A DNA stretch of 44,348 bases from Planctomycetaceae bacterium. Its GTDB lineage: Bacteria; Planctomycetota; Planctomycetia; Pirellulales; Pirellulaceae. Under the pieces are notes generated by a model. The model was given only the letters and a program-made list of their open reading frames with translations. It made no database searches and was not told where the DNA came from. The DNA lies in NCBI GenBank assembly GCA_002709225.1, contig PAQH01000163.1:1-44348 (forward strand), written 5' to 3'. Numbering within the stretch: the stretch's first letter is position 1; the number at the start of each line of letters is the position of its first letter. The position numbers were made by a program, and so were the translations under genes. Below, piece after piece: positions 24,528-32,375 of the stretch.

Positions 24528-25868
24528 TTGGATGAACTCATCATTAGTGTTTCCGGCCTTCGTGGTATTGTCGGCGCCAGCCTAACACCCGAGGTGGTCA
24601 CGCGCTACGTAACGGCATTTGTGGACAATTTACCGCCCGGTGCCTTGGTGGTGGCGCGGGATGGTCGTGAGACGGGGCCGCTATTTCGCGATGTGGTACA
24701 TGCCGTCTTGACGGCGGCCGACCGGTCTATTGTCGAGTTGGGTGTGGCCGCGACGCCCACGGTCGGCGTGGCAGTGCGCAGGGAGCGCGCCGCAGGGGGC
24801 ATCCAAATCTCAGCGAGTCACAATCCGTCCGAATACAACGGTTTGAAGTTGTTTGATAATCGAGGGCAGGTCTTGGACGCCGCTGCTGGTCAGCGTGTCC
24901 TGGAATGCTACCACCAGACGCCTAGTTGTGTCACACCAGCGCGGCGCGGTGAGCCGTCTGAGTCTTCCCAAGCCCATCACGACCACGGTCAGCGGATTTT
25001 ACAGACCGTTGACCTGCCGCGGGTACAAAGCCGCCGCTTCCGCGTCCTACTGGACTCCAATCACGGTGCTGGTGGCCTGTTGGGAAACTACTTGTTGGCA
25101 CAGTTAGGCTGCCAGGTGGAATCAGTTGGCGCCGAACCGACGGGACAATTCGCGCATCCTCCGGAACCGACGGCCGATCATCTCCAACAGGTCGCCGCAC
25201 TTATTTCCAGAGGAGATGTGGATGTTGGTTTTTGTCAGGATCCCGATGCCGATCGACTGGCAATCATTGATCGCGACGGACGTTATTTGGGTGAAGAGTA
25301 CACACTGGCGATTTGCTTGCATCACGTGTTGCGCCACCACAGCGGTCCAGTAGTGACCAACTGCGCCACCAGTCGTATGTCGGAAGATTTGGCCATACGT
25401 TTTGGGGCGCCCTTTTTCCGCTCAGCGGTGGGCGAGGCCAACGTGGTCGAATGCATGCGTCGAGAGGGGGCTATTTTTGGTGGTGAAGGCAACGGAGGTC
25501 CAATCGACCCCCGGGTTGGTTACATCAGAGACAGCTTTGTGGGCATGGCCCTGGTATTGGATGCCATGGCAGAACGAGGGATGACCGTTGCCGAGCTGGC
25601 CGACGAGTTGCCGCGGTACTCGATGCACAAGACCAAGGTGGCAATCCAGCCCGCACGAATAGGCCCGTTGTTGGATCAGCTGACGGCGCGTTTCCCGAAG
25701 GCGGCGGTCGATCAGCTCGATGGTTTGCGGTTCGATTGGGATGACAGTTGGGTCCTGATACGGGCCAGCAATACAGAGCCCATCGTGCGCGTCATCTCCG
25801 AGGCGACGTCGGCCACCGCGGCAGAGTCGCTCTGCGCGGAGGTTGGTGATTTATTGCGTTCCTGTTGA
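24528..25868 (+). CDS. Phosphohexomutase (GlmM/phosphomannomutase-like)
   Basis: This second mutase, 446 aa, is of the shorter bacterial/archaeal type. It opens with SVSGLRGIVG, carries the phosphoserine loop SASHNP (S97), metal-binding DPDADR, the GGEGNGG sugar loop and the C-terminal phosphate loop RASNTEP. GlmM usually has SGTEP at this loop and phosphomannomutases often SNTEP, so either glucosamine-6-P or mannose/glucose-6-P is possible. TTG 24528 (LDELIISVSG) is preceded by AGGAGAGG at ideal spacing and gives the family start; the frame runs back to 24477 without homology. Confidence 0.88.
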   Translation: MDELIISVSGLRGIVGASLTPEVVTRYVTAFVDNLPPGALVVARDGRETGPLFRDVVHAVLTAADRSIVELGVAATPTVGVAVRRERAAGGIQISASHNPSEYNGLKLFDNRGQVLDAAAGQRVLECYHQTPSCVTPARRGEPSESSQAHHDHGQRILQTVDLPRVQSRRFRVLLDSNHGAGGLLGNYLLAQLGCQVESVGAEPTGQFAHPPEPTADHLQQVAALISRGDVDVGFCQDPDADRLAIIDRDGRYLGEEYTLAICLHHVLRHHSGPVVTNCATSRMSEDLAIRFGAPFFRSAVGEANVVECMRREGAIFGGEGNGGPIDPRVGYIRDSFVGMALVLDAMAERGMTVAELADELPRYSMHKTKVAIQPARIGPLLDQLTARFPKAAVDQLDGLRFDWDDSWVLIRASNTEPIVRVISEATSATAAESLCAEVGDLLRSC

Positions 25869-25950
25869 AGTGTTGTGTCCAGGGCCATGGTGGATTGTCG
25901 AGGTGGCATGTTGGCGCCAGGCTGGCGGATGCGCGTTGTTGGCAGCAGAT

Positions 25951-26889
25951 TCAGCGCATGGTATTGAGGTCGTCAGAGAGTTCTTCCAGGGGAACACGCT
26001 CTCCGCCAGCAATGGTTGTCAACGACTGCACGAAGTCGGTAGAGAGGCTGTCCCGCACAAAATAGCTCGTACCATCGGCGGTCGTCAGCCAGGCACCACC
26101 CGGGTGATTACTGCTGATTTCCTGGCCGCTCCCGTTGATCTGAAACTGCATTTGCGCGCTTTTCAAGTCGCGCGGCTGGTACCAGGGAATTCCCGAGTTA
26201 TGGCGTTCGACCACCATGATCGTGCCGGCCAGCCCATCCTCGATCTGACTAGACCGGGTCGAACGCGGTCCAGGAAACATCGTTTGTTTTCCGGTGATCA
26301 CGACGAAGCTGGTGTGACCGAACGTGGCGCTGTCGGCGTCGGCTGGACTGGTGTAGACCCGGGGAATACGCAGAGGGGACTGCAGTTCCAGTGTTTGTTC
26401 GTCCCAGGGCTTACTCAGGTCATACTGCTCGTAAGTCGCGTGTTCGTCGAGATAGGGTAATAAGAGCACTCGCCAGCTGTGCATCGGCCGTCCGTTGGAG
26501 TCCGCTACGTAGGCGGGTGGATAACTGCCATGGTCGTTGTGGTAGTTGCGCATTGCCAATGCGATTCGTTGTAGGTGCTGGTTGGATTGCAGGCGGTAGC
26601 TACGGAGTTGGTTTGACTGCACAAAAGGCAGGGCGATCCAGACCAGAATTCCGAATGTGGCTGCCACCGCAGCGAGTCCACCCAAGCTCAGCACGACTGC
26701 CGTGATCAGCGAGCGACGGTGCGATTGGTGCGTTGGGCGGAAGCGGGGAATGGGCGTGTCGCCTGTCGCCGGCAATGAGGGCACGGTAATTTCTCGGCCA
26801 CAGATGGCGCAGTCACCCGTCTGATTGGCATACTGGTCGTCGACCAGGGTTTCCGCCTGACAATGAGGACAGCTGAAGGGAATGGGCAT
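25951..26889 (-). CDS. Zinc-ribbon, membrane-anchored DUF1559-type protein
   Basis: A cytoplasmic zinc ribbon (C7-x2-C10 and C27-x2-C30) is followed by one membrane helix (about 62-85) and an external domain. The domain contains LQRIALAMRNYHNDHGSYPPA and WRVLLLPYLDEHATYEQYD, the hallmark of DUF1559-type (pilin-like, N-methylation-derived) proteins expanded in planctomycetes. Later segments (SFVVITGKQTMFPG, EDGLAGTIMVVE) fit the same family. Function is unknown. The gene is the best single taxonomic marker here. A TTG-initiated 68-aa frame at 26899-27105 lies just upstream and would end 9 bp before the ATG. Confidence 0.88.
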   Translation of the reverse strand: MPIPFSCPHCQAETLVDDQYANQTGDCAICGREITVPSLPATGDTPIPRFRPTHQSHRRSLITAVVLSLGGLAAVAATFGILVWIALPFVQSNQLRSYRLQSNQHLQRIALAMRNYHNDHGSYPPAYVADSNGRPMHSWRVLLLPYLDEHATYEQYDLSKPWDEQTLELQSPLRIPRVYTSPADADSATFGHTSFVVITGKQTMFPGPRSTRSSQIEDGLAGTIMVVERHNSGIPWYQPRDLKSAQMQFQINGSGQEISSNHPGGAWLTTADGTSYFVRDSLSTDFVQSLTTIAGGERVPLEELSDDLNTMR

Positions 26890-27577
26890 GGGATGTTCTC
26901 AATCCAGAATGCGGTAGGGAAGGCCTCCGGAGCGGATTGTTGTGGTTGCCGGCATATTGGCCAAACAAAGGTGTCTGCCCGCCTGTGCTTTTCTGTAACG
27001 GACAGGTTTCGTCTTGAGGACCAGCGGGGAGTAGCAGGTCTGCGTGCACAGCCGCCCCAAACCATAGCCTACCAACCGGCTGCCCGGTGGTTCCTGGTGG
27101 ATCAAAAAATCACTGCAATGGAGCGGCCGCCGCGGCGCATTCTGGCAGCGCAGAGCCTGTTTTTTCGGGTATTGTGCTCCAGTGAGATTTGCAGCAAGGC
27201 CACCGGTGGACGCACCGGCAGCCCCTCCGAGTTCCCGGTCGGAGCGCCGCGCCGTAGGCGGGTTGGGAAGAACATGCTGGTGGGAAGTGCTGGCTGGGAA
27301 AATGGACGTCTGGGCGCTGCTGAGGGCCTGCAGATCCCGCCTGGAGTGCGTGCTGGATGGTTTCTGGGGTACTTTTCAGACCATCCATTTGCATTCATTG
27401 GGGATCGGTCCGAGGCTCCTGGGTGCGGATCAGGCTGCGTGGTTGTCGCCGGGCGCTGGAACCGCCTGGCGCAACGCGGTGCGGAGGATCGCCCGGGTCC
27501 TTGCGGGGAGTACTCGACGAGCGGACTTTTTTGGGCTAAATTATGCAGTTTGGCAGACTCCAGAGGAATAAATTCGT
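26890..27577. other. 688-bp region without a convincing gene, upstream of rplU
   Basis: Long open frames exist on both strands because the DNA is GC-rich, but none has recognisable domains, good starts or family-like composition. A minus-strand TTG frame at 26899-27105 (68 aa, ending GGLPYRILD) could be a small gene coupled to the DUF1559-type gene, at low confidence. The right end holds the rplU promoter candidate. No RNA gene consensus (RNase P, tmRNA, 6S) was recognised. Confidence 0.4.
27514..27542 (+). promoter_or_regulatory. Possible promoter for rplU
   Basis: TCGACG (27514-27519) and TAAATT (27537-27542) are 17 bp apart, each matching sigma-70 consensus at four of six bases. A ribosome site AGAGGA (27562-27567) precedes the ATG at 27578. 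Confidence 0.35.
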
Positions 27578-27892
27578 ATGTACGCGATTATCAGCTATAG
27601 CGGCCGTCAGTATAAGGTCGAAGAGGGCCAGGAACTGGATGTCGATTTTGAACAGGTCGAGCCCGATGACGAGTTGACCTTTGATCGCGTGTTGGCTGTT
27701 TCAGATGAAGATGGACTGAAACTGGGTAAGCCGGTTGTCGATGGCGCGCGTGTCACGGCGAAGGTATTGGGTCCCAATCGCGGCGAGAAAATCTACGTGC
27801 AGAAGCTACGACGGCGCAAGAACTCCCGTCGTCGGACCGGCCATCGGCAGTGGTACACCAAGGTCCGTATCATCAAAATTGCCACCGGGTAA
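27578..27892 (+). CDS. rplU: 50S ribosomal protein L21
   Basis: A 104-aa L21. The opening MYAIISYSGRQYKVEEGQ, the central LGKPVVDGARVTAKVLG and the basic KIYVQKLRRRKNSRRRTGHR followed by QWYTKVRIIKI are typical. L21 binds 23S rRNA in the 50S subunit. The usual downstream partner rpmA (L27) is not present; the next 800 bp lack a clear gene. Confidence 0.97.
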   Translation: MYAIISYSGRQYKVEEGQELDVDFEQVEPDDELTFDRVLAVSDEDGLKLGKPVVDGARVTAKVLGPNRGEKIYVQKLRRRKNSRRRTGHRQWYTKVRIIKIATG

Positions 27893-28616
27893 TGCCGCGG
27901 GGCCAATCCGTCGATGCGGATCGCTGCCGCAAGTTTTGGTCCCAGTGACGCCAGTCGTCTCCTTGGTGAGCGCGCCGCATGGGGAATACGTCAGGCTAGT
28001 TCGCGCGTGTTCCTCACCGTCGCAGCACCCAGATGGCGATCGCTGCTGGCACGCCGCGGACGAACCGGTCTGGGACGTGCCCGCCGCAGTCCGCTGCCGA
28101 GCTCTGGCGACCGGCTGGATCCGAGCCGGTCCAGAAAGAAAGTGGGGGCGGACTGCGTAGAGTGATGGTTGCCGGTCTTGTCGTCGGTGACCATTGTGCT
28201 GTGGCGCAGCGAGGCAAAAAAATGTCATGGCTTTTTCTGGAAAACCGTGGCTGCCAAAGATGATTGAGCAGGCGCTGGTTGGATCTTCTTAAGTGTCTTG
28301 TAAATCGTAATTTGCGCCGAAATATGAGGATCGTGTATGCGGTAAAGTAATCTTGGTTCACATTCGTAAATGACTATAAAATAAAGACTTGCGATTTCTT
28401 GAAAGGAAAAGTTGACTCTTTCAGGCAAAACATTACACTCTTCCCCTTCGACGCTAAATGTTGTGTGCTAACGACTAATCGCCACAACATGTAGTAGCCG
28501 ATATCAGTCTTATCTGGGCGTTAATCTAATGTCTTGAATAACGCCTCGTGCGCGGCCTGGAGAGCAGTCAACCGCCATGCGTGGGTCGTTTTTCTCGGGT
28601 TGACTCAGGGATGAGG
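27893..28616. other. Non-coding stretch between rplU and nrdJ, with an AT-rich right half
   Basis: The left part (to about 28260) is GC-rich with only spurious frames. From about 28265 to 28545 the base composition becomes clearly AT-richer than the rest of the window. This part holds a perfect inverted repeat (28458-28490) and a promoter-like pair TTGACT (28412-28417) and TACACT (28434-28439), 16 bp apart, which could start a long nrdJ leader. No cobalamin riboswitch core could be recognised. Confidence 0.5.
28458..28490. repeat. 8-bp perfect inverted repeat upstream of nrdJ
   Basis: ATGTTGTG (28458-28465) and CACAACAT (28483-28490) are exact inverted copies separated by 17 bp, within the AT-rich island. 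They could be an operator for a dimeric regulator or an RNA hairpin in a long leader. Confidence 0.6.
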
Positions 28617-28648
28617 CTGAGATTACTAGTGAATGGATGTATACTAGT
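28617..28648 (+). promoter_or_regulatory. Possible nrdJ promoter with paired ACTAGT sites
   Basis: CTGAGA (28617-28622) and TATACT (28640-28645) are 17 bp apart and match consensus at four and five bases. Two palindromic ACTAGT hexamers (28625-28630 and 28643-28648) lie 18 bp apart, the second overlapping the -10, as operator half-sites might. The resulting leader of about 54 bases could fold a GGCAC/GTGCC stem. Confidence 0.4.
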
Positions 28649-28705
28649 TTGCGGCTTGGCGGCACAGAGTCCCGTGCCGGTGCTGCCACCAGAAGGAGCT
28701 GATCG

Positions 28706-31642
28706 ATGGCAAGTGTAGAAGTGGATCGTGTAGGGACTTTGCCTCCGGTCGAAGAGCAGGCTGCTTTTAATCCCACCACGGGCATCCAGATTGAGCCCGA
28801 ATTTTGCCCGCTGTCGGTGGATGATCCGTTTGACACGGTTGCCTGGGAATTGCGCAGCGCTGCCATCAAGGACGAGAATGGCGGTGTGTTGTTTGAACAA
28901 ACGGATTGCGAAATCCCCGCCCAGTGGAGCCAGTTGGCGACCAACGTTGTCGTGAGCAAGTACTTCTTTGGCGAAGTTGGCCAACCCGAACGCGAATCGA
29001 GCGTGCGTCAGTTGATTCACCGCGTCAGTCGCACCATTGCAGATTGGGGTGCTGACGGGGGTTATTTTGCCGGTCCGAAAGACGCCGAGAACTTTTATCG
29101 TGATTTGACCTGGCTGTGCCTACACCAGCACGGAGCATTCAATTCTCCGGTCTGGTTCAACGTTGGTCTTCATCGCCAGTATGCGGTTAAGGGCGCGCGC
29201 TGCAATTGGTACTGGAACGCCCAGACACGACAAGTGGAACAACCGGAGAATCCATACGAGTTCCCCCAGGCCTCAGCCTGCTTCATTCAGAGTGTGGGCG
29301 ACAATATGGAGGACATCATGCACCTGGCGACGAGCGAGGCCATGTTGTTCAAGTTCGGGTCAGGAACTGGCACGGACCTCTCAACGATTCGCTCGGGCCG
29401 CGAAAAGCTCTCCGGTGGTGGCCGTCCTTCAGGCCCCCTCTCGTTTATGCGGGTTTATGACCAGATTGCCGCTGTGGTCAAGTCGGGAGGTAAGACCCGG
29501 CGAGCTGCTAAGATGCAATCCATCAAGGTGTGGCACCCTGATATTCTGGAGTTCATCGAGTGCAAGTGGAAAGAAGAACAGAAGGCACATACGCTGATTG
29601 AAAGTGGTAAATATGAATCCAATTTCAATGGCGAGGCTTATAGTTCGATTCTGTTCCAGAACGCGAATCTCTCTGTGCGAGTGACCGATGAATACATGCA
29701 GGCGGTGAAGAATAACGACGAGTGGGCGACCCGCTGGGTCACCGATGGGAAACAGAATGGCCCGGTCTACAAGGCTCGTTGGTTATTGGACAGAATGGCT
29801 GAGTGCGCTTGGAATTGTGGGGATCCAGGAGTTCAGTACGACACGACGATCAATCGATGGCATACCTGTCCTAACTCGGGCCGCATCAACGCCAGTAATC
29901 CATGTTCGGAGTATATGTTCCTGGATGATACGGCTTGCAATCTGGCCAGTATCAACCTGATGAAATTCCGGCAGGATGATGGGACGTTTGATGTCAAACG
30001 CTTTCAATCCGCCTGTCGCATCTTCTTCATTGCCCAGGAAATTCTCGTCGATCGGGCCAGTTATCCTACGGCAGAGATTGCGGAAAATAGCCATCGGTTC
30101 CGTCCGCTGGGTTTGGGGTATTCCAATTTGGGTAGCCTGATGATGACCAGTGGTCTGGCCTACGATAGCGAAGCGGCATATGGGCTTTGTGGAAGCCTGA
30201 CGGCTTTGCTGCATGGATCGGCCAATTTGGCGAGTACGGAGTTGGCGCGTGCGGTGGGACCCTTTGAGGGCTATACGCTCAATCGTGAGCCGTTCAATCG
30301 AGTCATGGAGATGCACCGCGAAGCGGTCGAACAGATCGACGATGCCGGCCCAGAGTATCTTAAGAATGCCGCCCGTCGCGTCTGGGACCAGGTACTCGTT
30401 GACGGGCATCGGCTCGGATTCCGTAACGCTCAAGCGACGGTCTTGGCGCCGACAGGTACGATCAGCTTCATGATGGATTGCGATACTACGGGCATTGAAC
30501 CCGATATCGCCCTTGTCAAATACAAGCAGTTGGCTGGTGGTGGTATGTTGAAGATCGTCAACCAAACGTTGGAGCAGGGCTTGCGCGGCTTGGGTTACGA
30601 TGACGCGCAAATTTCGGAAATTGCCGAGTACATTGACACCACAGACACCATCGAGGGTGCGCCGCATGTTCAAGAAGAACACCTGGCCGTCTTTGATTGT
30701 GCTTTTCAGCCTGCCAATGGCGAACGCAGTATTTCCTGGCGGGCCCATGTCAAGATGATGGCAGCGGCACAGCCATTTCTCTCTGGTGCCATCTCAAAGA
30801 CCGTGAATATGCCGGCCGAGACGAATGTCGACGAGATAGCCGAAGCCTATCATTGGGGTTGGGAGATGGGTCTCAAGGCGTTGGCCATCTACCGGGATGG
30901 TTCAAAACTAAGTCAGCCCCTTTCCACACAGACCGAGAGTGCCAAGGACCAGGATGAAGAACCGGCCTCCAGGCCGCAACGAGAGCGACTTTCGGATACC
31001 CGACAGTCGATCACCCATAAATTCAGTGTGGCCGGACACGAGGGTTACATTACCGTTGGCCTTTTCGACGACGGTCGCCCTGGTGAGTTGTTTATTACCA
31101 TGGCCAAAGAAGGCAGCACGATTGGTGGTTTGATGGATTCGTTCGGTACGGCCATCTCCATGAGTTTGCAGTATGGCGTGCCCTTGGAAGTACTGGTCAG
31201 CAAATTCTCCCACACGCGGTTTGAGCCTCAGGGACATACGACGAACAAGGATATCCGGATTGCCAAGAGTGTGGTCGATTATATCTTTCGTTGGTTAGGT
31301 ATTACCTTTTTGACAGGCTACCGAGAGGCGACCAATGGCTTGCCCAGCACGGAGTCGGAGCCTCGTCAGGAGGTGACACCGAGTGCGGAAGTTCGGGTCG
31401 AGGAAGCGGCTTCCGAAGGAACGAAGGAAGATCGTATTCCTGTTATTGATACCGATTTACTGGAGCGCGCCGGGGCAGCGCTCAAAGTGCAAAGCAACGG
31501 CGAGTCGGAGGCGAATTACACCAGCCAGTTTGCCCGTTTCCAGACGGATGCACCCAGTTGTGATAACTGTGGTTCCATTACTGTGCGAAATGGAAATTGC
31601 TACCTCTGTCACAATTGTGGAAACAGCATGGGCTGTTCTTGA
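28706..31642 (+). CDS. nrdJ: Vitamin B12-dependent ribonucleotide reductase (class II)
   Basis: This enzyme reduces ribonucleotides to deoxyribonucleotides using adenosylcobalamin. Class II features in order: KYFFGEVGQPERESSVRQLI, HQHGAFNSPVWFNVG, the substrate-site Cys in ASACFIQSVGDNMED, and FGSGTGTDLSTIRS. Then come the radical-site motif NPCSEYMFLDDTACNLASIN and LAPTGTISFMMDCDTTGIEP. The C-terminal Cys-rich tail (CDNCGSITVRNGNCYLCHNC) fits the redox/zinc tail of NrdJ. At 978 aa the length is normal and no intein is present. AGAAGGAG precedes the ATG. It needs no oxygen or Fe cofactor, unlike class I. A strong terminator follows. Confidence 0.96.
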   Translation: MASVEVDRVGTLPPVEEQAAFNPTTGIQIEPEFCPLSVDDPFDTVAWELRSAAIKDENGGVLFEQTDCEIPAQWSQLATNVVVSKYFFGEVGQPERESSVRQLIHRVSRTIADWGADGGYFAGPKDAENFYRDLTWLCLHQHGAFNSPVWFNVGLHRQYAVKGARCNWYWNAQTRQVEQPENPYEFPQASACFIQSVGDNMEDIMHLATSEAMLFKFGSGTGTDLSTIRSGREKLSGGGRPSGPLSFMRVYDQIAAVVKSGGKTRRAAKMQSIKVWHPDILEFIECKWKEEQKAHTLIESGKYESNFNGEAYSSILFQNANLSVRVTDEYMQAVKNNDEWATRWVTDGKQNGPVYKARWLLDRMAECAWNCGDPGVQYDTTINRWHTCPNSGRINASNPCSEYMFLDDTACNLASINLMKFRQDDGTFDVKRFQSACRIFFIAQEILVDRASYPTAEIAENSHRFRPLGLGYSNLGSLMMTSGLAYDSEAAYGLCGSLTALLHGSANLASTELARAVGPFEGYTLNREPFNRVMEMHREAVEQIDDAGPEYLKNAARRVWDQVLVDGHRLGFRNAQATVLAPTGTISFMMDCDTTGIEPDIALVKYKQLAGGGMLKIVNQTLEQGLRGLGYDDAQISEIAEYIDTTDTIEGAPHVQEEHLAVFDCAFQPANGERSISWRAHVKMMAAAQPFLSGAISKTVNMPAETNVDEIAEAYHWGWEMGLKALAIYRDGSKLSQPLSTQTESAKDQDEEPASRPQRERLSDTRQSITHKFSVAGHEGYITVGLFDDGRPGELFITMAKEGSTIGGLMDSFGTAISMSLQYGVPLEVLVSKFSHTRFEPQGHTTNKDIRIAKSVVDYIFRWLGITFLTGYREATNGLPSTESEPRQEVTPSAEVRVEEAASEGTKEDRIPVIDTDLLERAGAALKVQSNGESEANYTSQFARFQTDAPSCDNCGSITVRNGNCYLCHNCGNSMGCS

Positions 31643-31696
31643 TCGGACCCCAGGGACCCGTGCGGGTTCCTTGGTAACGACAGAGAACGTTACAAT

Positions 31697-31737
31697 GGGT
31701 GCTGTCGCGCGCGAGCGACAGCACCCTTTCTTTTTTT
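31697..31737 (+). terminator. Rho-independent terminator after nrdJ
   Basis: A perfect 12-bp GC-rich stem (GGGTGCTGTCGC / GCGACAGCACCC) with a six-base loop is followed by TTTCTTTTTTT. It lies 55 bp after the nrdJ stop and just before the next gene, which starts at 31754. Confidence 0.93.
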
Positions 31738-31753
31738 GTGGGGACTATAAGGA

Positions 31754-32242
31754 ATGGCCCAGGAAATACTGGTCAAGATTGATGGTGAGGTGGAGCGGCC
31801 TGTGGGGCTGACATTCGATGATCTGGCGAACATCGCTGCCGAGTACCAAATTATCGATGTCAGTCAGTACGATCCGCAGCGCACCGGTGACGCGGTGACG
31901 TTGGCCGGCTTGTTAGAATTGGTTCAGGTGCGGACCGCTGCCGAGCATTTGGGACTACACGCAGCCGCTGATAATTTTCATGCCAGCATTCCATTGGGAC
32001 CGGTGCGCGATCGAGCCTTTCTGATTTATCGGATCGCTGGCGAACCGCTCACACCAGAGAAAGGCGGTCCGCTTCGTTTCTACATCCCAGACCACGCTGC
32101 CTGTCATACAGATCAGATCGATGAATGCGCCAATGTCAAGTTCGTAGACCATATCGAGTTGACAGTGGAGCGTGGTTACGACAATCGGCCCCAAGATGAA
32201 GAGGCGCACGAAGCCCTCCACCGAGACCAGCAGTCGTCGTGA
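31754..32242 (+). CDS. Small sulfite-oxidase-fold (oxidoreductase molybdopterin-binding domain) protein
   Basis: The 162-aa protein reads like the PF00174-type domain: LTFDDLANIAAEYQ, TLAGLLELVQV, FHASIPLGPVRDRAFLIYRI and the closing PLRFYIPDHAACHTDQID followed by NVKFVDHIELTVE. Full-length sulfite-oxidase-family enzymes ligate Mo through a Cys in an earlier loop. This short form has Cys only in the late DHAACHTDQIDEC segment, so it may not hold a catalytic molybdenum centre. It has no signal peptide. An in-phase start follows a GGAATG-type context after the terminator. Confidence 0.7.
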   Translation: MAQEILVKIDGEVERPVGLTFDDLANIAAEYQIIDVSQYDPQRTGDAVTLAGLLELVQVRTAAEHLGLHAAADNFHASIPLGPVRDRAFLIYRIAGEPLTPEKGGPLRFYIPDHAACHTDQIDECANVKFVDHIELTVERGYDNRPQDEEAHEALHRDQQSS

Positions 32243-32375
32243 CAGGCGAGTGAGGTATGGGCTTCGGCGCGCCGTTGCGCAGGGTCATCATATACTCGAC
32301 GCGTGTCGTTTGCCTTCAGACGCCTTGTTGAAACGGATTGAGTTTCCAGTTTCCAAGCAGATCGAGTGGGGGATC

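Noticed and set aside
26899-27105. 68-aa minus-strand frame before the DUF1559-type gene
   Set aside because: Position suggests coupling, but it has a TTG start, no ribosome site and no recognised similarity, so it is noted only in the intergenic entry.
27102-27398. 98-aa minus-strand open frame
   Set aside because: Pro/Arg-rich shadow composition, no domain and no ribosome site.
26863-27600. 245-aa plus-strand open frame
   Set aside because: It overlaps the start of rplU and runs antisense into the DUF1559-type gene, with no recognisable domain; typical of GC-rich DNA.
28265-28705. Cobalamin riboswitch upstream of nrdJ
   Set aside because: A B12 riboswitch would be plausible here, but the expected core (GCCACUG-type element with its partner helices) could not be recognised.
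28706-31642. Intein in nrdJ
   Set aside because: Ribonucleotide reductases often host inteins, but the motifs are continuous and the length is normal.
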